DNA of 64,000 nucleotides, from positions 30,993,123-31,057,122 of the forward strand of contig CM035170.1 of assembly GCA_020205615.1 (NCBI GenBank), written 5' to 3'. Shown here piece after piece: positions 10,444 to 21,378 of this stretch. This DNA is from Panax quinquefolius. Lineage: Eukaryota; Streptophyta; Magnoliopsida; Apiales; Araliaceae. Under the pieces are notes generated by a model. It had not been told where the DNA came from. It worked only from the letters and a program-made list of their open reading frames with translations, and searched no databases. The position numbers were made by a program, and so were the translations under genes. The first letter of the stretch is position 1, and each line of letters opens with the position of its first letter.

Positions 10444-11603
10444 TGTAAGACCCCAACTTTTATGAATAAAGAATAATTTTTTCGAATTATATTTTTGAAT
10501 ATTATGGTATTGATTTGATATAATATTATAGTTGTGGGTAATATTTATAAATTTTGCAAAGTACGCAAGTTGTTATATAATATTCGATTGGTCGGGGAAT
10601 ATTCGTTTTAATAGGGAATATTCGTACAATGGCACAATCATTGGTGGACCCCACAACGGAATTATTGTTGGATTGAGAAAATGATAAAAATACTTTATAA
10701 AAATAACGGCGGAGGTGTTACCGTTAAAACTGTTGAACTACACGGTAGTAAAAGTAAAAGCGATGTCTGGCGTAGTTTTCTGATGAGTAGACACGATATT
10801 GATTATTGATGCTTACGTGAGAAGTCACTCAGCTATACTCAATTAATTCTACAGTACTTGCTGCATCATATTACTCATATTATTGATTAAATTATTGTTA
10901 CAGTATCATCTGCATTATATGATATATTATTAAATCAATAATTGAGACGGCAAAGTTATTCATATTATTATTTGAAATAATGACAATGTCTAGAAGTTCT
11001 GTCAAGGAGAGGTTTGGTCACCTAATTGCGCGCCAATAAGGAGAAATCCTTATCGGAAAGCCCTCTCTTTCTTGGGAACGACCTGGTTGTTAAATATTGT
11101 GAATTATAATATTAATGATGAATAAGTTCGTGTTAATTAAAGATGAATTTTATAGTTCCATTGTGTTGGACTTATTTGTGTTGGTATAATTGATATCTGG
11201 AGGATATATTGTTCAATTGGGTATTCGGAACACTTTTCATATTGGAGTACTATTCATGAGTTACTATTCATGAGTTATAATTCACGAGTTACTATTCACG
11301 AGTTATTATTCACCCGGTTACTATTCACTCTAGTATTGTGCATTCGGGTATTTGGGTACAATATTATTCCATGAGGAGATGTGTTAATTTTTCAGACCGT
11401 TGGTTGAAGATATAATGGAAAGTCAATATGGACCGCTGGTGGAGTTATAATAGTAAATCAATATGGATCGCTGGTTTAAAGTTTTAATAGTAAATCAGTA
11501 TGGACCGTTGTTTTAAGTTTTAATAGTAAACCAATATGGATCGTCTGCTTAATAGTAAATCAATCGACCGTTCATGAATTAGTTACTATTCATTCCATTT
11601 TCC

Positions 11604-11611
11604 TATAAATA
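11604..11611 (+). promoter_or_regulatory. TATA box of the E1 3' LTR
   Basis: TATAAATA, same context as in the 5' LTR. Any transcript started here would now run into E2. Confidence 0.65.
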
Positions 11612-12102
11612 GAAGCTCATTCCTTCATTATTTCTTACGAATTCACTGAAACTCTAGAGAGAGAATTATAAGAGAACCTATAGAAAAGTATTCTGCTACT
11701 TCTCTACTCTTATATTCAGTTTCTTTTACGGTAAGGGGTATTATTTCTTTTGTATTCATGAAGAGAACTTCTGTTATTCCATTATTTATTATTCTATTGA
11801 ATAACTCAGATACGCTAGCTACCTACATATATGGTGACATTCTTCTAATATTCTCATTTCTTTATTATTCTCGTTTAATATCCTATCAATAACGTTCTAC
11901 GGGACACGTTCCATCCTTTATTATTCTGTTGGAATAACTCGCCTATATCTATTCTATCGCATGCATGGTGATTTCTTTTGTTATTCCATTCTTTATTATA
12001 CTCAGTTGGTTAAAACTTTGACTTCTATACTCCATGAAATTAGTGGAATATCCTTGATATTTGCGCTTCATCCAGTATCTTTTCATGGAAATATTCTTCT
12101 GA

Positions 12103-12107
12103 GCATT
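12103..12107 (+). other. Target-site duplication of E2, left copy
   Basis: GCATT before the TGTTGG end of E2; repeated at 17214-17218. The uninterrupted 5' LTR of E1 has a single gagcattcttg at the same place (about 5655). Confidence 0.92.
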
Positions 12108-13099
12108 TGTTGGGTAAAATCTAATTACGCACAACACGCAAGTATACGTGGTCAACAAGTAATAAAGTGATGAGTAAAGTATCATTCCCACGAGGAATTA
12201 TTTAACAAAAATCACCAAGTACTAACCCGTAACCAACTCAATCTTATTTAAACGAATGAATTTCAAATTATATAAATTAAACTACTATTAAATTCCACTA
12301 GTTAAATTAAGATAACGGAGATTTAAGATCACAACTTCACTTATTGCTTCATTTAAGTTAACACACTTCTCATCAATTATTCTCTATCCTGAATTGTTAA
12401 TCAAGAACACTAAAGCAGATAAAATCACCTCTCGATGCATAATACCCATATTAACGTCAATCCACAATTAAGATAGAGATCTGTTAAACACCTTAATCAA
12501 CTAACCCACTATATCTCTATGTGAATTACAATTGAAGAAGGTTGAAGAATAAGTTCTCTATCCGATTACATGAGATGTCAAGCATATCTCTACCATAACA
12601 ATAATCAAAAATCTGTTATTGACAAAATTCATGACACATGCTATTATGATAAGATCTAAATCAATACTTCATCTCTCGAGTTCATATAGATTATCACGGT
12701 AATTGATGGCCAATCAATTAAATAATTAAGTCCAAATCACAATAGACAATCCTCACAATAGAACATAATAATTGATAGCGAAGCATATTAAAATAAACTA
12801 CACAATAAGATCCATTGTAATCTCAAACAAAGAATTAGTTCATGATTATTGAATTAAAACTATGAATCCACAATTGAATACACATTAAAAGATAAAAATA
12901 AAAGTAGAGTAAAGAATAAAGCTGTTGTCAGTAGATCTCCATCTTCCTCAAGCTCCTGTTCTTTATCTTCAATGGTCTTCAAGTTGCTTCAATCTCCAAA
13001 ACTATTTAGAACTAGTGTTTTACTCTAATTTACTCTAATCTAATCTAATGAAATCCTTTCTCTAGTCTCTCCTCTCTCTAATCATTGTGATTCTCCTCC

Positions 13100-13106
13100 T
13101 TATATA
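13100..13106 (-). promoter_or_regulatory. Putative TATA box of the E2 3' LTR
   Basis: TATATAA (minus) in cttatataag. The corresponding stretch is deleted from the E2 5' LTR, so the promoter that would drive the element is missing. Confidence 0.5.
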
Positions 13107-13230
13107 AGTCTCTTCATATGTCTTTAAGTCCTCTTGGAAGTTCTCTTGGAAGTCCTTGTGTCAATCAGATCAAAACAATCCTTTCCGGACTCAAATTGGA
13201 CCAAAATTCGCACTTTTCGCGCTTTTTCTG

Positions 13231-13330
13231 GGCTACCCCCGCCCCGGCGGGGGTTTATGCTTGATTTGGGCCCACCCCAGCGGGCTAGGGTTCTGACTTG
13301 TGGCTGGTACGCCTACCCCGGCGGCGGTTT
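13231..13330. repeat. GC-rich near-palindromes in the E2 LTR
   Basis: cccccgccccggcggggg (13236-13253) and a second ccccggcgg (13317-13325) in otherwise AT-rich DNA. The equivalent position in E3 (3550-3690) has a different, less GC-rich sequence. Confidence 0.6.
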
Positions 13331-13831
13331 TGTGACGGAAAATTTTCTGCTCCGACGTCCCTTGGAAAAACGGCCATAACATTTGACTTGGGAAGAGTTA
13401 TGAGGCCTGCCACCTATCAAATCGAAGATATCGACGAGATCTACAACTTTCAGTCTTTGAGAATTGAGAAATAACGAACGGATGAAGGTCAAAATTGGGC
13501 TGGAAGTGACTGCTGTGCAAATGGCCATCCAAAACAGTGACGTTCGATGTCCGTTGGTACAAATGTCATAACTCTTGCATCCGAACTCCGATTGGAATAA
13601 TTCAAGATGTTCCAGAAAGCTAAGAAGAAGCTCTAAAATATAATAAAAGCCCAAACAATGTCCGGATTGATTTTCATTGCATTTTCATACCAATTCTTTG
13701 CTATTTCAACTCCCAAGCATATAATCTACAAAACGAACACAAAATGCATGAAAAGTAACTAAGAAACATAAGATTAAGTAAATAATTCAAGTAACAGATA
13801 CCGTATAAGTAGGTATAAAACCTACTTATCA

Positions 13832-13871
13832 AATACCCCCAAACTTAAACCTTTGCTTGTCCTCAAGCAAA
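13832..13871 (-). other. E2 polypurine tract with adjacent 8-bp hairpin
   Basis: Minus-strand GTTTGGGGGTATT abuts the 3' LTR (13832-13844). It is preceded, in element orientation, by a perfect hairpin: plus-strand arms TTTGCTTG (13852-13859) and CAAGCAAA (13864-13871) with loop TCCT. The same layout with GTTGCTTG/CAAGCAAC and loop TCCC occurs in E3 (18933-18972). Confidence 0.75.
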
Positions 13872-15075
13872 AACACAAAACAACAATGCTATGCAATGTA
13901 ACTAATCTACACGCCACTGAATCCAACAAGAATGCGAAAAAACAAGTCTATTCAACCGACTTAGAAAAATCAAGTAAACACAATAATACATCATATCAAA
14001 ACTCATTAGTAATTTCTCAATCAATCATCAAATCTTAGACTGTTATCACTAATATAGTGCGTGTGTGCTCCACAACAATGTTAACTGATATAAAATCATA
14101 TTTAACACATAATAAGTCTCTTCGAAGGAATCATACAATGTAAACTCAAGAAATTCAAAAACATCCTAGATCCAACTAAAATCAAACAATTACCAATATC
14201 AAGGGTCAACATGGGATACTTATGCTTTATTTCTCATCTATGGGGGCTTTTTTCTCTTATTTCCCGTTTTATTTATTCTTTTTTTTTCTATTTTTTTTCT
14301 TTTTGGATAGTGAGTGCGTTTTACGCTCCATCTCACGCCTTTGTTTATGAGGAGTACATTTCACGCTTCTTCTCGACCCACCACAGGACTCAATTTATTC
14401 AACTCGATATCCTTTTTTTTTTTATTATAGCTTATATACCCCAAATATTCCCCCAAACTTAGGTTGTTGTCTAACTTTTCGCCTTCACTGCCTATCTTTG
14501 TCATTCTCTTATTTAAACTAGCATTATCCTTTAGAATCCCATTATGTATCAATTTAAACTCAATCATTCAACAAGTTGTTTTTATTGTGCTATCCTTATT
14601 ATACCAGTTTCAAACAGAAAAAGACTCAATTCATAACAAGAAATCACATCAAAGCTCTAATAATCAGTACTATACTTGTCTACCCAATTCTAATCTCATC
14701 ATCATCCAAAATAAAACTCAGTAACTATCTAACAAATGGAATCATGCAAGATGAACATAGTAACTAACTATTATTTTTGATTTTTTTTTAGTTATAAATA
14801 AAAACTATTATACAACTACTCTACTATTCAAACTATTATGCAATTACACTACATGAATGCACACATAAATAAAACTAAATTATTTAACTCCCCCAAACTT
14901 AACAATTACAATGTCCTCATTGTAAAATAAAGCATGAAGTGGACGAGGACTTCCCTGTAATCATTTAAGCTTGTGGTGATGGTGGCGCTGGCGGTGACAA
15001 TCATTTTCCTATCCATTGAACCTCCAATGCCTGCAATGAAGAGAGACAACATGGATTAGAATAACACTTGGATTC
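13872..15075. other. E2 non-coding internal region with extra PPT-like motifs
   Basis: About 1.2 kb, AT-rich, with T-runs (14277-14300, 14411-14424). No supported gene. It holds two additional PPT-like cccccaaactta motifs at 14450-14462 and 14890-14902. The second is followed by an 8-bp perfect hairpin TTACAATG/CATTGTAA (14906-14925) with the same TCCT loop as the true PPT module. The short open frames here (for example 14211-14462) lie in low-complexity sequence and are not supported. Confidence 0.6.
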
Positions 15076-15592
15076 CTATCTACTAAATAAAATAGGAAAA
15101 CATATAAATAAATAAAAAAAATTCCTGGGTTGCCTCCCAGTTAGCGCTTGAATTATAGTCTTCAAATTTGACTTTATTCGGTCAACGCTATCCATTTCTC
15201 TTCTCAGAAATGAGGAACCCTCCATCCATCGAAAATAATATAGCTTTTGGTAGGTTCCCATTTACGATGACCATTGCATTAAAGTCACCCAGCATGCTTT
15301 GTTTTGGTATAATCTCCATGAAGAAGGGCAAATAACTAGGTGCTATCTCCATTGTGTTTGTGATCATATTTGGGCTTGGAAGTGTGTCAAGCACAATGGA
15401 CTCTTCGTATATCTTCTCTTTCTCATCCAAGCATGACTTCATTGTTTCCCTAGCTCTTATGTCATAAAGAGCTTCGCCGACGACATAACTACCTAATAGG
15501 CATGGTTTTGCAAATCTAACCGGATCCTTGAACTTTGGTGGGGAAGGAAATTGGGGCACTAATAACATCGGCTCATCCTCGTTGGTACTCAT
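15076..15592 (-). pseudogene. E2 post-gag block, protease-like remnant
   Basis: The minus-strand frame from 15592 has 134 codons. It contains FAKPCLLGSYVVGEALYDIRA, which aligns in spacing with the start of the Athila protease (FTIPC..G.....ALCDLGAS), but the catalytic block is changed (DIRA instead of DLGA), so activity is not expected. It ends with GNLPKAILFSMDGGFLISE. E3 has the same ending (20644-20838), so the block is a conserved part of the family and not a random frame. The TGRQPRNFF-like piece lies in another frame at 15076-15261. Alternative view: a family-specific domain derived from protease. Confidence 0.55.
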
Positions 15593-15594
15593 AG

Positions 15595-16259
15595 TTAGTT
15601 CTTCACCGATCTTGTTGTCATTATCCCCATTTGTCTCTTTTTTTCAACATCTCGTGTCTCATCCAGTTTTAGATTTGGCTCGGGCACTTCATCAATCTCG
15701 GAATCCTCATCATAACACCAATTGTTTTGAGGACAGTTATTCAAGGCTTTGAGCATTTGATCTATCTGGTTCTGTAGATTTTGAATTGACCTCGCTTGAT
15801 TACTCATCTTCTCCTCATTTGTTTTCACTGAACTTGAAAAACAATTCCTCCAACCTTGAATTATCTCGTCTCTTGTGGCAATTGGAGGTGGACATGAAAA
15901 TTCGGTGTGTATGTTGAATTTGGAGCGTAGTATTGGTCTTCATAATTCTAGCCCCATGACGAATCCGGTTGATACCCCCATACTTGATGGTAATTATCAT
16001 ATGCATACTGATTGAGGTCGTTACCACCATACTGTACCGACCCAAGATTGATGGTGCATTGATGGCTCGGATGATTGCTAGCACAATAGTCACACATAAC
16101 TGCCATCCTTCGACTCCATTGGACTGCAAAAACGTCCAACTTCCTCAAAAGTTCTTCAATCCGTGCTGACATTGCAGAAAATGCATTAAGTCCATCAAGC
16201 CCCATTTCCCTTGGTTGAGTCATGTTCGTGTATGGCCATTGATACGCAAAGTCATCCAT
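15595..16259 (-). pseudogene. gag: E2 gag, Athila-like, with CX2CX3HX4C knuckle
   Basis: Starts with MDDFAYQWPYTN 114 bp after the primer site. E3 starts identically (MDDFAYQWPYAN). The first frame (16259-15948) carries a Leu-rich stretch (ARIEELLRKLDVFA) and a nucleic-acid-binding knuckle CDYCASNHPSHQC (CX2CX3HX4C, as in Athila gag). After it comes a Tyr/Asn/Gln-rich region ending in WGYQPDSSWG. Coding similarity then continues in other frames (to 15815, then 15828-15595 with SIQNLQNQIDQMLKALNN), so at least two frameshifts are present as read. The usual large capsid domain upstream of the knuckle is absent, leaving a compact protein that could coat RNA but hardly form particles by itself. 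Confidence 0.72.
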
Positions 16260-16372
16260 GGTACCTGAAAAGAGAGAAATATAGGAAGAGAATTAAAAAT
16301 AAAAATAAAAATGTTTAAATTAAGACTAATTTGATTGAAATTAATATTGGTAAAAAAAATATTAAATTAATT

Positions 16373-16389
16373 ACCCGGCAATGGCGCCA
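16373..16389 (-). other. E2 primer-binding site (tRNA-Asp type)
   Basis: The minus strand reads TGGCGCCATTGCCGGGT, close to the complement of plant tRNA-Asp 3' ends (TGGCGCCGTTGCCGGGGA), as used by Athila elements. It lies 6 bp from the 5' LTR. Confidence 0.85.
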
Positions 16390-16395
16390 AAAACT

Positions 16396-17213
16396 TGTTG
16401 CATAAAATCTAATTACGCACAACACGCAAGTATACATGGTTAACAAGTAATAAAGTGATGAGTAGAGTATCTTTCCCACGAGGAATTATTTAACAAAAAT
16501 CACCAAGTACTAACCCGTAACCAACTCAATCTTATTTAAACGAATGAATTTCAAATTATATAAATTAAACTACTATTAAATTCTACTAGTTAAATTAAGA
16601 TAACGGAGATTTAAGATCACAACTTCACTTATTGCTTCATTTAAGTTAACACACTTCTAATCAATTATTCTCTATCCTGAATTGTTAATCAAGAACACTA
16701 AAGCAGATAAAACCACCTCTCGATGCATAATACCCATATTAACGTCAATCCACAATTAAGATAGAGATCTGTTAAACACCTTAATCAACTAACCCACTAT
16801 ATCTCTATGTGAATTACAATTGAAGAAGGTTGAAGAATAAGTTCTCTATCCGATTACATTCGATGTCAAGCATATCTCTACCTTAACAATAATAAAAAAT
16901 CTGCTATTGACAAAATTCATGACACATGCTATCTTGATAAGATCTAAATCAATACTTCATCTCTCGAGTTCATATAGATTATCACGGTAATTGATGGCCA
17001 ATCAATTAAACAAATAAGTCCAAATCACAATAGACAATCCTCACAATAGAACATAATAATGCGTTTTCATACCAATTCTTTGCGATTTAAACTCCCAAGC
17101 ATATAATCTACAAAACGAACACAAAATGCATGAAAAGTAACTAAGAAACATAAGATTAAGCAAATAATTCAAGTAACAGATACCGTATAAGTAGGTATAA
17201 AACCTATTTATCA
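16396..17213 (-). repeat. E2 5' LTR, internally deleted
   Basis: Matches the 3' LTR closely at both ends. Near 17060 the sequence jumps from the region equivalent to about 12778 to that equivalent to about 13675. The missing ~0.9 kb holds the TATA box and the GC-rich block. Ends TTATCA before the GCATT duplication. Confidence 0.85.
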
Positions 17214-17218
17214 GCATT
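17214..17218 (+). other. Target-site duplication of E2, right copy
   Basis: GCATT; see left copy at 12103-12107. Confidence 0.92.
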
Positions 17219-18202
17219 CTTGAATTTTACTCTACAAAGCAGTATCATGTTGACAATTTGAACGTTATCAGTTCCTAGATAAATTAATTCTTGAACATGT
17301 TTTATTGAATTCTTATATCATTGTCATCATCCTCATGTTTATATTTTGTTGAAAGTCATCTGTGGCCTGTAGTGCATAGATGGACTTGGTATGATTATGA
17401 CCAGGGATTATTCGATATAATCATAACCGTAATGTTACAAATGATGTGGAAAATGTCCTCATTGGCCCGTAGTGCATTGATGGACAGTTTTTGGTATGAT
17501 TATGGCTATAGATTCTCTTTGGCCGTAGTGCAAAGATGAATTATTTTATGGCATGATCAGGACCGTTGATGAAAACATGATTATCTTAAGCCGTAGTGCA
17601 TGGATAATTCGTGGTCGTGATACTAAAGAATATCCTTGGCCGTAGTGCAGGGGTGATTCGATGATGTGGATTATTTATTAAGCAGAGTCCCATCGATAAA
17701 AGTGATGAAAAACCTTTTAAATCATAGAAGATAATAGATTTTATTCCCTACTTGACTCTTCTAATGGATTGTTTGTTCCGCTGCAGTTAAACTTGATAGT
17801 TATTATATTTTATCGGTTTAACACTGTTGAAGGCTAACGATAAATTATTCTGCATTATCTTAGTCGTAATATTTCTTACTGGGCTAGTTGAGCTCACCCT
17901 TTCTTTCATTGTTCTCTTCAGGAAATGAGAACGTAGCTGGGACTAGTCGGGGAACAGAGTGATGGTCCTAGATGGTGCATTAGTAGTCCTCACTATTCTG
18001 TGAAATAGTGTGATAATAATTATAATGAGGACTCCTTTTGAGTTTTTATAATCTCTAGTAGACAATATTTGTATTCAAAGTCACAGTTTATGTTTTGTCG
18101 TATTGTACACGACAGTTATATTATTAAGTTGTATTTGAATTCTGTACCATGTATCTGGCGACTCAAAATGGGTGATGTATACCTAATTTTGGGGCGTCCA
18201 CA

Positions 18203-18575
18203 GTTGGTATCAAAGCTTAAGATATGATCCACAGCTGGATGTGAGAATAGAATCTGGGCTAGTTGAGCTCACCCTTTCTTTCATTGTTCTCTTGTGAAAT
18301 GAGAACGTAGTGGGACTAGTCGGGGAACAGAGTGATGGTCCTAGATGGTGCATTAGTAGACCTCACTATTCTATGAAATAGTGTGATAATAATTGTAATG
18401 AGGACTCCTTTTGAGTTTGTATAATCTCTAGTAGACAATATTTGTATTAAAACTCACAGTTTATGTTTTGTCGTATTGTACACGACAGTTGTATTATTAA
18501 GTTGTATTTGAATTCTGTACCATATATCTGGCGACTCAAGATGGGTGATGTATACCTAATTTTGGGGGTGTCACA
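18203..18575 (+). repeat. Extra primer site plus LTR end fused to E1
   Basis: After the proper LTR end at 18202 come the primer site (18205-18216), about 40 bp of leader identical in layout to 6671-6705, and then a jump at about 18253. The jump leads into a second copy of the last ~320 bp of the LTR (18254-18575, equivalent to about 17879-18202), ending TGTCACA. The TGACA duplication follows this second end and not the first one. Confidence 0.88.
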
Positions 18576-18580
18576 TGACA
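18576..18580 (+). other. Target-site duplication of E1, right copy
   Basis: TGACA; pairs with 3846-3850. Confidence 0.9.
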
Positions 18581-18932
18581 GCTATGCAAATGGCCACCCA
18601 AAACATTGAAGTTCGACGTCCATTGGTACAAAGGTCATAACTCTAGCATCCGAACTCCGATTGGAATGATTCAAGATGTTCCGGAAAGATAAGAAGAAGC
18701 TCTACAACATATTCCAAGTTCCTAGCCAAGAACATGAAATGAACATGAAAGCACAAACGATGTCCAGATTGCTTTTCCTTGCGTTTTCATACCAATAGTC
18801 GCTCACACCGTTCCCAAGCACAAGATCTACACAATGAACACGAAATGCATGAAAAGTAACTAAGAAACATGAGTATAAGCAACTAATTCAAGTAACAGAT
18901 ACCAGATAAGTAGGTATAAAACCTACTTATAA
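18581..18932 (-). repeat. E3 3' LTR, second part
   Basis: Continues the LTR interrupted at 3850 (gctatgcaaatggcc...cataactctagcatccgaactccgatt...). It ends ACTTATAA, a mutated form of the ACTTATCA end seen in E2. Confidence 0.8.
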
Positions 18933-18972
18933 AATACCCCCAAACTTAAATCGTTGCTTGTCCCCAAGCAAC
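18933..18972 (-). other. E3 polypurine tract with 8-bp hairpin
   Basis: Minus-strand GTTTGGGGGTATT (18933-18945). Plus-strand hairpin arms are GTTGCTTG (18953-18960) and CAAGCAAC (18965-18972) with loop TCCC. The first arm base and its partner both differ from E2 (T/A there, G/C here), a paired change. Confidence 0.75.
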
Positions 18973-20643
18973 ACAACATAATGCAATCTACATGCTATGC
19001 AAGCTACGCTACTATGACAATGAATCCCCAGATTTCGAGCTATGCTAAGAATTCCAATAAGATATGCCTCAGAGAAATATCAAGATCCAAGAACAAAGAA
19101 TCAAACTAAGCTAAAGGCATAATGACATACAATCAGACAATCTCAACCTGCTATAGAGATGATGTGTGTGTGTGTTGTGTTCACAGATAAGCTTGACAAA
19201 GGTGAAGATTTCACATGTTATACTGCTTAAGAAAGAAAACTGAGGTTCAAATCAAGAACTATGCATATAAATGAAACAACAACTACTCCAACACATCAGT
19301 ACAAACTAAGGTTCAGCAAAGGGTTTATTCTCCTTTATTTTTACTCACGAGGGTGATTTTTGTACTTTCCCTCGATGTTTATTGATTTTTTTATTTCCCA
19401 TGATTGTGCAATGTCTCATTCGATTAGGCTAACAGTGCTACCCCTTAGCGAGCTTTCGACCAACGACTCCCAGACCATTAAGACCTTAGGACGCTAAGTG
19501 TAGAGACAATCCCCTCGGGCGTACTTACTCAAGTAACAAAGGCCCCAAAACAAGACTAGCCACGGTAATTTTTTCAATTTCTTTTTCTCTATTTTTTTTA
19601 TATAGCAAGCATACCCATGCGTTCCCAAAGTTTGAATTTTAGTGTTTTCAAAGTCAATGCTCACTTCCTACACAATTCTTTCTTTAAAAATAGTGTTTTC
19701 ATATCAGCATGCAAACAAGTTAATCTTTAACCAACAAGCAAACATGAACACTTACGTGTTCACCGGTAGCATCTAAACAACAAACATAGATCACATCATG
19801 TATAAAATTATAACTAAGCTTAAGTTATCAACCACGTTCAAAAATCTATCAAATTTCTATATCATCAATGGCCATATTGGAATTCAACTTACTAAAAACA
19901 TGGTAATATGCTATGTAATGCAACTAAACACATACTAAGTAAACAAGAGAAAATAAAACTGAAAAAAAATTCATGTAGAATTTAACTACAAAGATACTAA
20001 AATACCCCTACTATGCAACTTAAACATACAATAAAACTATATGAATTTAACTATACGTAACAACTACTCATTACAACCCAATACCCCCAAACTTAAAATT
20101 AATAATGCCCTCATTGTAATTAAAAGTGAAAGAATACTCCCCTAAGTGGAAATGTCATCTCCGTTCGCCTCCTCATGATCCGATGGTATATCAGGCGATG
20201 GATAAGTTTGAGATAATCTAAAGTTGGAAACTGAGTGTGGACTTCTAATTGTCTGAATGCCTGAGTTAAAAATTTTAAAAATTTAACAGTGTTTGTTTTC
20301 TATAACTGAGCTATGACGCTACCACATGTGTGTTTTGGCTTGTAGTTAGTCAGCGGTGCATACTACCACACTTAAAGCGACTTCAATATTTTTGACTTCT
20401 GTTTGACCCTGAATGCTTATTGCAATTGGATTGAACCTGAGATGAGAAACAATAAAACTATTATTAAGACTTACAACTATCAAACATCTACGAAATATGG
20501 AAAGTATAAAGAATTAAACATAGCAAAAGAAGTAAATGGAAATGTAAATAAGAATTAAACAAGGAGGGAGAAAGATTGGATGGGGTGCCTCCAATCTAGC
20601 TCTCGGTTTATAGTCTGTTAGCTGGACTCTGTTCTTGACACCG
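18973..20643. other. E3 non-coding internal region with a second PPT-like motif
   Basis: 1.67 kb, no credible gene. A second aatacccccaaacttaaa motif lies at 20080-20097, followed by a weak TAATG-CCCT-CATTG stem. This corresponds to the 14890-14925 module of E2. The minus-strand GGATGGGGTGCCTCC at about 20578-20592 corresponds to the conserved stretch near 15120-15140 of E2. Confidence 0.55.
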
Positions 20644-21186
20644 CTATCCAATTCCTCTACGAAAAGCTAGGAACCCTCCATCCATTAGAACCGCTATGTG
20701 CTTTGGTAGGTTCCCCATCACGAGAGTCTTCGGATTGAAGCCACCTAGCATATTTTCTGTACATGATGTCCCCAGTTCCATTGCATCGCCAGGTGCTTCT
20801 CCCGTTGTATCTGTGAATAGATTTTTGTATTGAGGCATGAAAGATACAATGGGCTTTTCTTCTTCTATTATCTCTTCCTCAGCCCACCATGGTTTGTAAG
20901 AGGACTCATAATCACATAAATTCTTGCTTTAGATGTGGCTACCAAGGGGACATGGGTGTTCAAAGTTCACTGAATTTTTCAACTCTGACTGAAAAGGCAC
21001 TTGGGGTATTATACAAGACAGTTCATGTTCTACATGATCCAACTCCCCAGTTGTCTCCTCAATGACAAATTCTTTGAGCTCATCTAGTGGCATGTACACT
21101 TCTAGTTCTCCATCAGTTTCATCATCCATGATATAGCACCAATTATTTTGAGGGCGATTGTTCAAGGCTTCAAATATTTGATCCAT
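20644..21186 (-). pseudogene. E3 post-gag block
   Basis: Stays in the same minus-strand frame as the gag (starts 21837, 21186 and 20838 are all in phase), separated only by stops. 21186-20929 has MDQIFEALNNRPQNNWCY, equivalent to IDQMLKALNNCPQNNWCY of E2, an acidic stretch, then VNFEHPCPLGSHI, which matches the protease-like start of E2 but stops before the catalytic position. 20838-20644 gives NMLGGFNPKTLVMGNLPKHI and MDGGFLAF, the conserved family ending. In-phase stops without frameshifts suggest slow decay by point mutation. Confidence 0.6.
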
Positions 21187-21378
21187 CTAATTTTGTAGAT
21201 TTCGAATTGACCTTTCTTACTTTATCATCTTCTCCTCAGTTGATGCTACAAACTTGAACCACAAACCCTCCAGTCTTGAATTTTTCTATTCAGTTTCAAA
21301 ATTCCTGTATTGAGGGCCATTCATTGAAGAGTTAATGAGTTGTTCCATCTATCAATTAAGATTTTGGGTTGATAACTC

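Larger units (their letters stand above)
12108..13831 (-). repeat. E2 3' LTR (full length)
   Basis: On the plus strand it begins TGTTGGGTAAAATC and ends ACCTACTTATCA. It carries the tcgttcccacgagga-like block, TATATAA at 13100-13106 (minus), a GC-rich palindrome block (13231-13330) and the cataactcttgcatccgaactccgatt segment common to plant gypsy LTRs. The 81-codon frame at 13134-13379 and the 113-codon frame at 13313-13654 are chance frames in the LTR. Confidence 0.88.
12108..17213 (-). mobile_element. E2: Athila-like gag-only LTR retrotransposon
   Basis: Minus-oriented, 5.1 kb, with 5-bp target duplications (GCATT). It has a 3' LTR (12108-13831), a PPT (13832-13844), an internal region of about 2.5 kb, a tRNA-Asp primer site (16373-16389) and a 5' LTR (16396-17213). 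The 5' LTR is 818 bp because about 0.9 kb is deleted relative to the 1724-bp 3' LTR. It codes only for gag-related frames and a protease-like block. The same family as E3, but inserted later because it lies within E1, which lies within E3. Confidence 0.88.
10444..18202 (+). repeat. E1 3' LTR, split by E2
   Basis: Begins TGTAAGACCCC at 10444, is interrupted at 12107/12108 by E2, resumes after the GCATT duplication at 17219 and ends TCCACA at 18202. The joined pieces follow the 5' LTR in order, including TATA (11604-11611), the ACTATTCAC array, the TTATTATTC array (11775-12002) and GTAGTGCA repeats (17345-17660). Confidence 0.9.
3851..18575 (+). mobile_element. E1: Ty3/gypsy chromovirus (Tekay/Del-like), RT-deleted, with E2 nested in its 3' LTR
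   Basis: Plus-oriented element. It has a 5' LTR (3851-6656), an iMet primer site (6659-6670), gag (6843-8000), a protease remnant, a large RT/RNase H deletion, integrase with a chromodomain-like tail (9059-10432), a PPT (10431-10443) and a 3' LTR (10444-12107 plus 17219-18202). An extra piece follows: a second primer site and the last ~320 bp of an LTR (18203-18575). TGACA flanks the outermost ends, so the whole tandem behaves as one insertion. It sits in the LTR of E3 and carries E2 in its own LTR, which gives the order E3, then E1, then E2. Confidence 0.9.

Noticed and set aside
13134..13654. GC-rich open frames on both strands suggesting a gene
   Set aside because: They lie in the E2 LTR around the GC palindromes; the E3 LTR does not keep the frame, and no protein family is recognisable.
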